From NCBI GenBank assembly GCA_902768995.1, contig CACXNN010000081.1:1-5718 (forward strand): a DNA stretch of 5,718 bases, given 5' to 3'. The DNA is from an uncultured Eubacteriales bacterium. GTDB taxonomy: Bacteria; Bacillota; Clostridia; Christensenellales; CAG-138. The notes below the pieces were generated by a model. The model searched no databases. It had not been told where the DNA came from and saw only the letters and a list, made by a program, of their open reading frames with translations. This document shows, piece by piece, positions 5,152 to 5,718 of this stretch. The stretch's first letter is position 1; each line of letters starts with the position of its first letter. The position numbers were made by a program, and so were the translations under genes.

Positions 5152-5718
5152 ATGGAATCGAGTGAAAAGAAAGCGCTGCAGGCCTTTGCCGTCCGCATCC
5201 GCATGGCGCTGGTGGAGGCGATCCACGCCATCGGCTCCGGCCACGTGGGCGGGGCGCTGAGCATCGCGGACGTGCTGGCCGTCCTTTACGGACGGGAGAT
5301 GAACGTGCGGCCGGAGGACCCCCAGTGGCCGGACAGGGACTATTTGGTGGTGTCCAAGGGCCACGCCGGCCCCGCGGTCTACGGGACGTTGGCGTTGAAG
5401 GGCTACTTCCCCTATGAGGAGCTGAAGACCCTGAACCAGGGCGGCACCCGGCTCCCCAGCCACTGCGATCGGAACAAGACCCCCGGCATCGACGTGACCA
5501 CGGGCTCCCTGGGCCAGGGCACCTCCCAGGCCGCTGGATTGGCCCTGGGCAACCGGCTTAAGGGCCGGAAGAACCGGGTGTTCCTCATCGTGGGCGACGG
5601 TGAGCTGGACGAGGGTCAGTGCTGGGAAGCCTTCGCCTTCGCCGCGGCCCACAAGCTCAGCAATCTGGCGGTCCTCATCGACTGGAACAAGAAGCAGCTG
5701 GACGGCCGGGTGGACGAG
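5152..5718 (+). CDS. Transketolase, N-terminal (thiamine-diphosphate-binding) subunit, 3' end cut by window
   Basis: Cytoplasmic enzyme of the non-oxidative pentose phosphate pathway; it moves two-carbon ketol units between sugar phosphates. The frame is open for 189 codons to the window edge; split N-subunits are about 270-280 residues, so about a third is missing. Visible motifs: IGSGHVGGALSIADVLAVLY (27-46) with substrate-site His31; SKGHAGPAVYG (68-78) with His71; TGSLGQG (117-123); and the ThDP/Mg2+ motif from GDGELDEGQCWEA (148-160) to DWN (177-179), with Asp149 and Asn179 as metal ligands. The form 'DYLVVSKGHAGPAVYGTLALKGYFP' (63-86, seen here) is that of stand-alone N-subunits rather than of full-length transketolase, so a C-terminal subunit gene is expected just downstream, outside the window. 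It starts 90 nt after the MgtC-family stop. All catalytic motifs in the visible part are intact. Confidence 0.95.
   Translation, partial: MESSEKKALQAFAVRIRMALVEAIHAIGSGHVGGALSIADVLAVLYGREMNVRPEDPQWPDRDYLVVSKGHAGPAVYGTLALKGYFPYEELKTLNQGGTRLPSHCDRNKTPGIDVTTGSLGQGTSQAAGLALGNRLKGRKNRVFLIVGDGELDEGQCWEAFAFAAAHKLSNLAVLIDWNKKQLDGRVDE

Noticed and set aside
5011..5652. Minus-strand frame of 213 codons opposite the transketolase gene
   Set aside because: It is a shadow of the high-GC coding strand. The plus strand carries intact thiamine-diphosphate and substrate motifs and is open to the window edge.
1..5718. Insertion sequences, CRISPR arrays, tRNA or rRNA genes
   Set aside because: I saw no transposase motifs, no regularly spaced direct repeats with spacers, and no tRNA- or rRNA-like sequence on either strand.

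Overview
The window is high-GC, densely packed bacterial DNA. All genes I can support lie on the + strand, and most start behind strong AGGAGG-type ribosome binding sites. Four things suggest a high-GC Gram-positive gut-type member of the Clostridia (Oscillospiraceae-like): the GC-rich third codon positions, the strong Shine-Dalgarno sequences, a MacB-type ABC exporter whose adaptor gene lies last, and what looks like a split (N-subunit) transketolase. The lineage is an inference; there is no rRNA or other marker gene here.

Positions 1-4021 hold the distal part of an exporter operon. In order these are the C-terminal end of an ABC ATPase (cut by the left edge), a MacB/FtsX-type permease overlapping it by ATGA, and an 861-residue membrane-fusion (HlyD-like) adaptor starting 9 nt after the permease stop. 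Together they form a tripartite-type exporter. In a cell with one membrane the adaptor would act on the outer face of the cytoplasmic membrane, without a TolC channel. The adaptor is the most unusual gene: it has three predicted N-terminal membrane helices, an outside-facing loop with a hexapeptide repeat, two lipoyl-like modules, an unrecognised inserted beta-rich region and a Thr/Pro-Gly linker before the final barrel.

Positions 4022-4332 are a 311-nt gap without a convincing gene. The gap holds an 11-bp inverted repeat whose T tract lies on the minus-strand side, a short open minus-strand frame without a start codon that ends just before that terminator, a good extended -10 promoter, and a 6-bp leader hairpin before the next gene.

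Positions 4333-5061 encode a complete MgtC/SapB-family membrane protein with its C-terminal ACT-like domain. After a 90-nt gap containing an 8-bp hairpin, a transketolase N-terminal subunit (thiamine-diphosphate-binding half) starts at 5152 and runs off the right edge in frame. These last two genes belong to a different transcriptional context from the exporter, and I see no functional link between them beyond adjacency.
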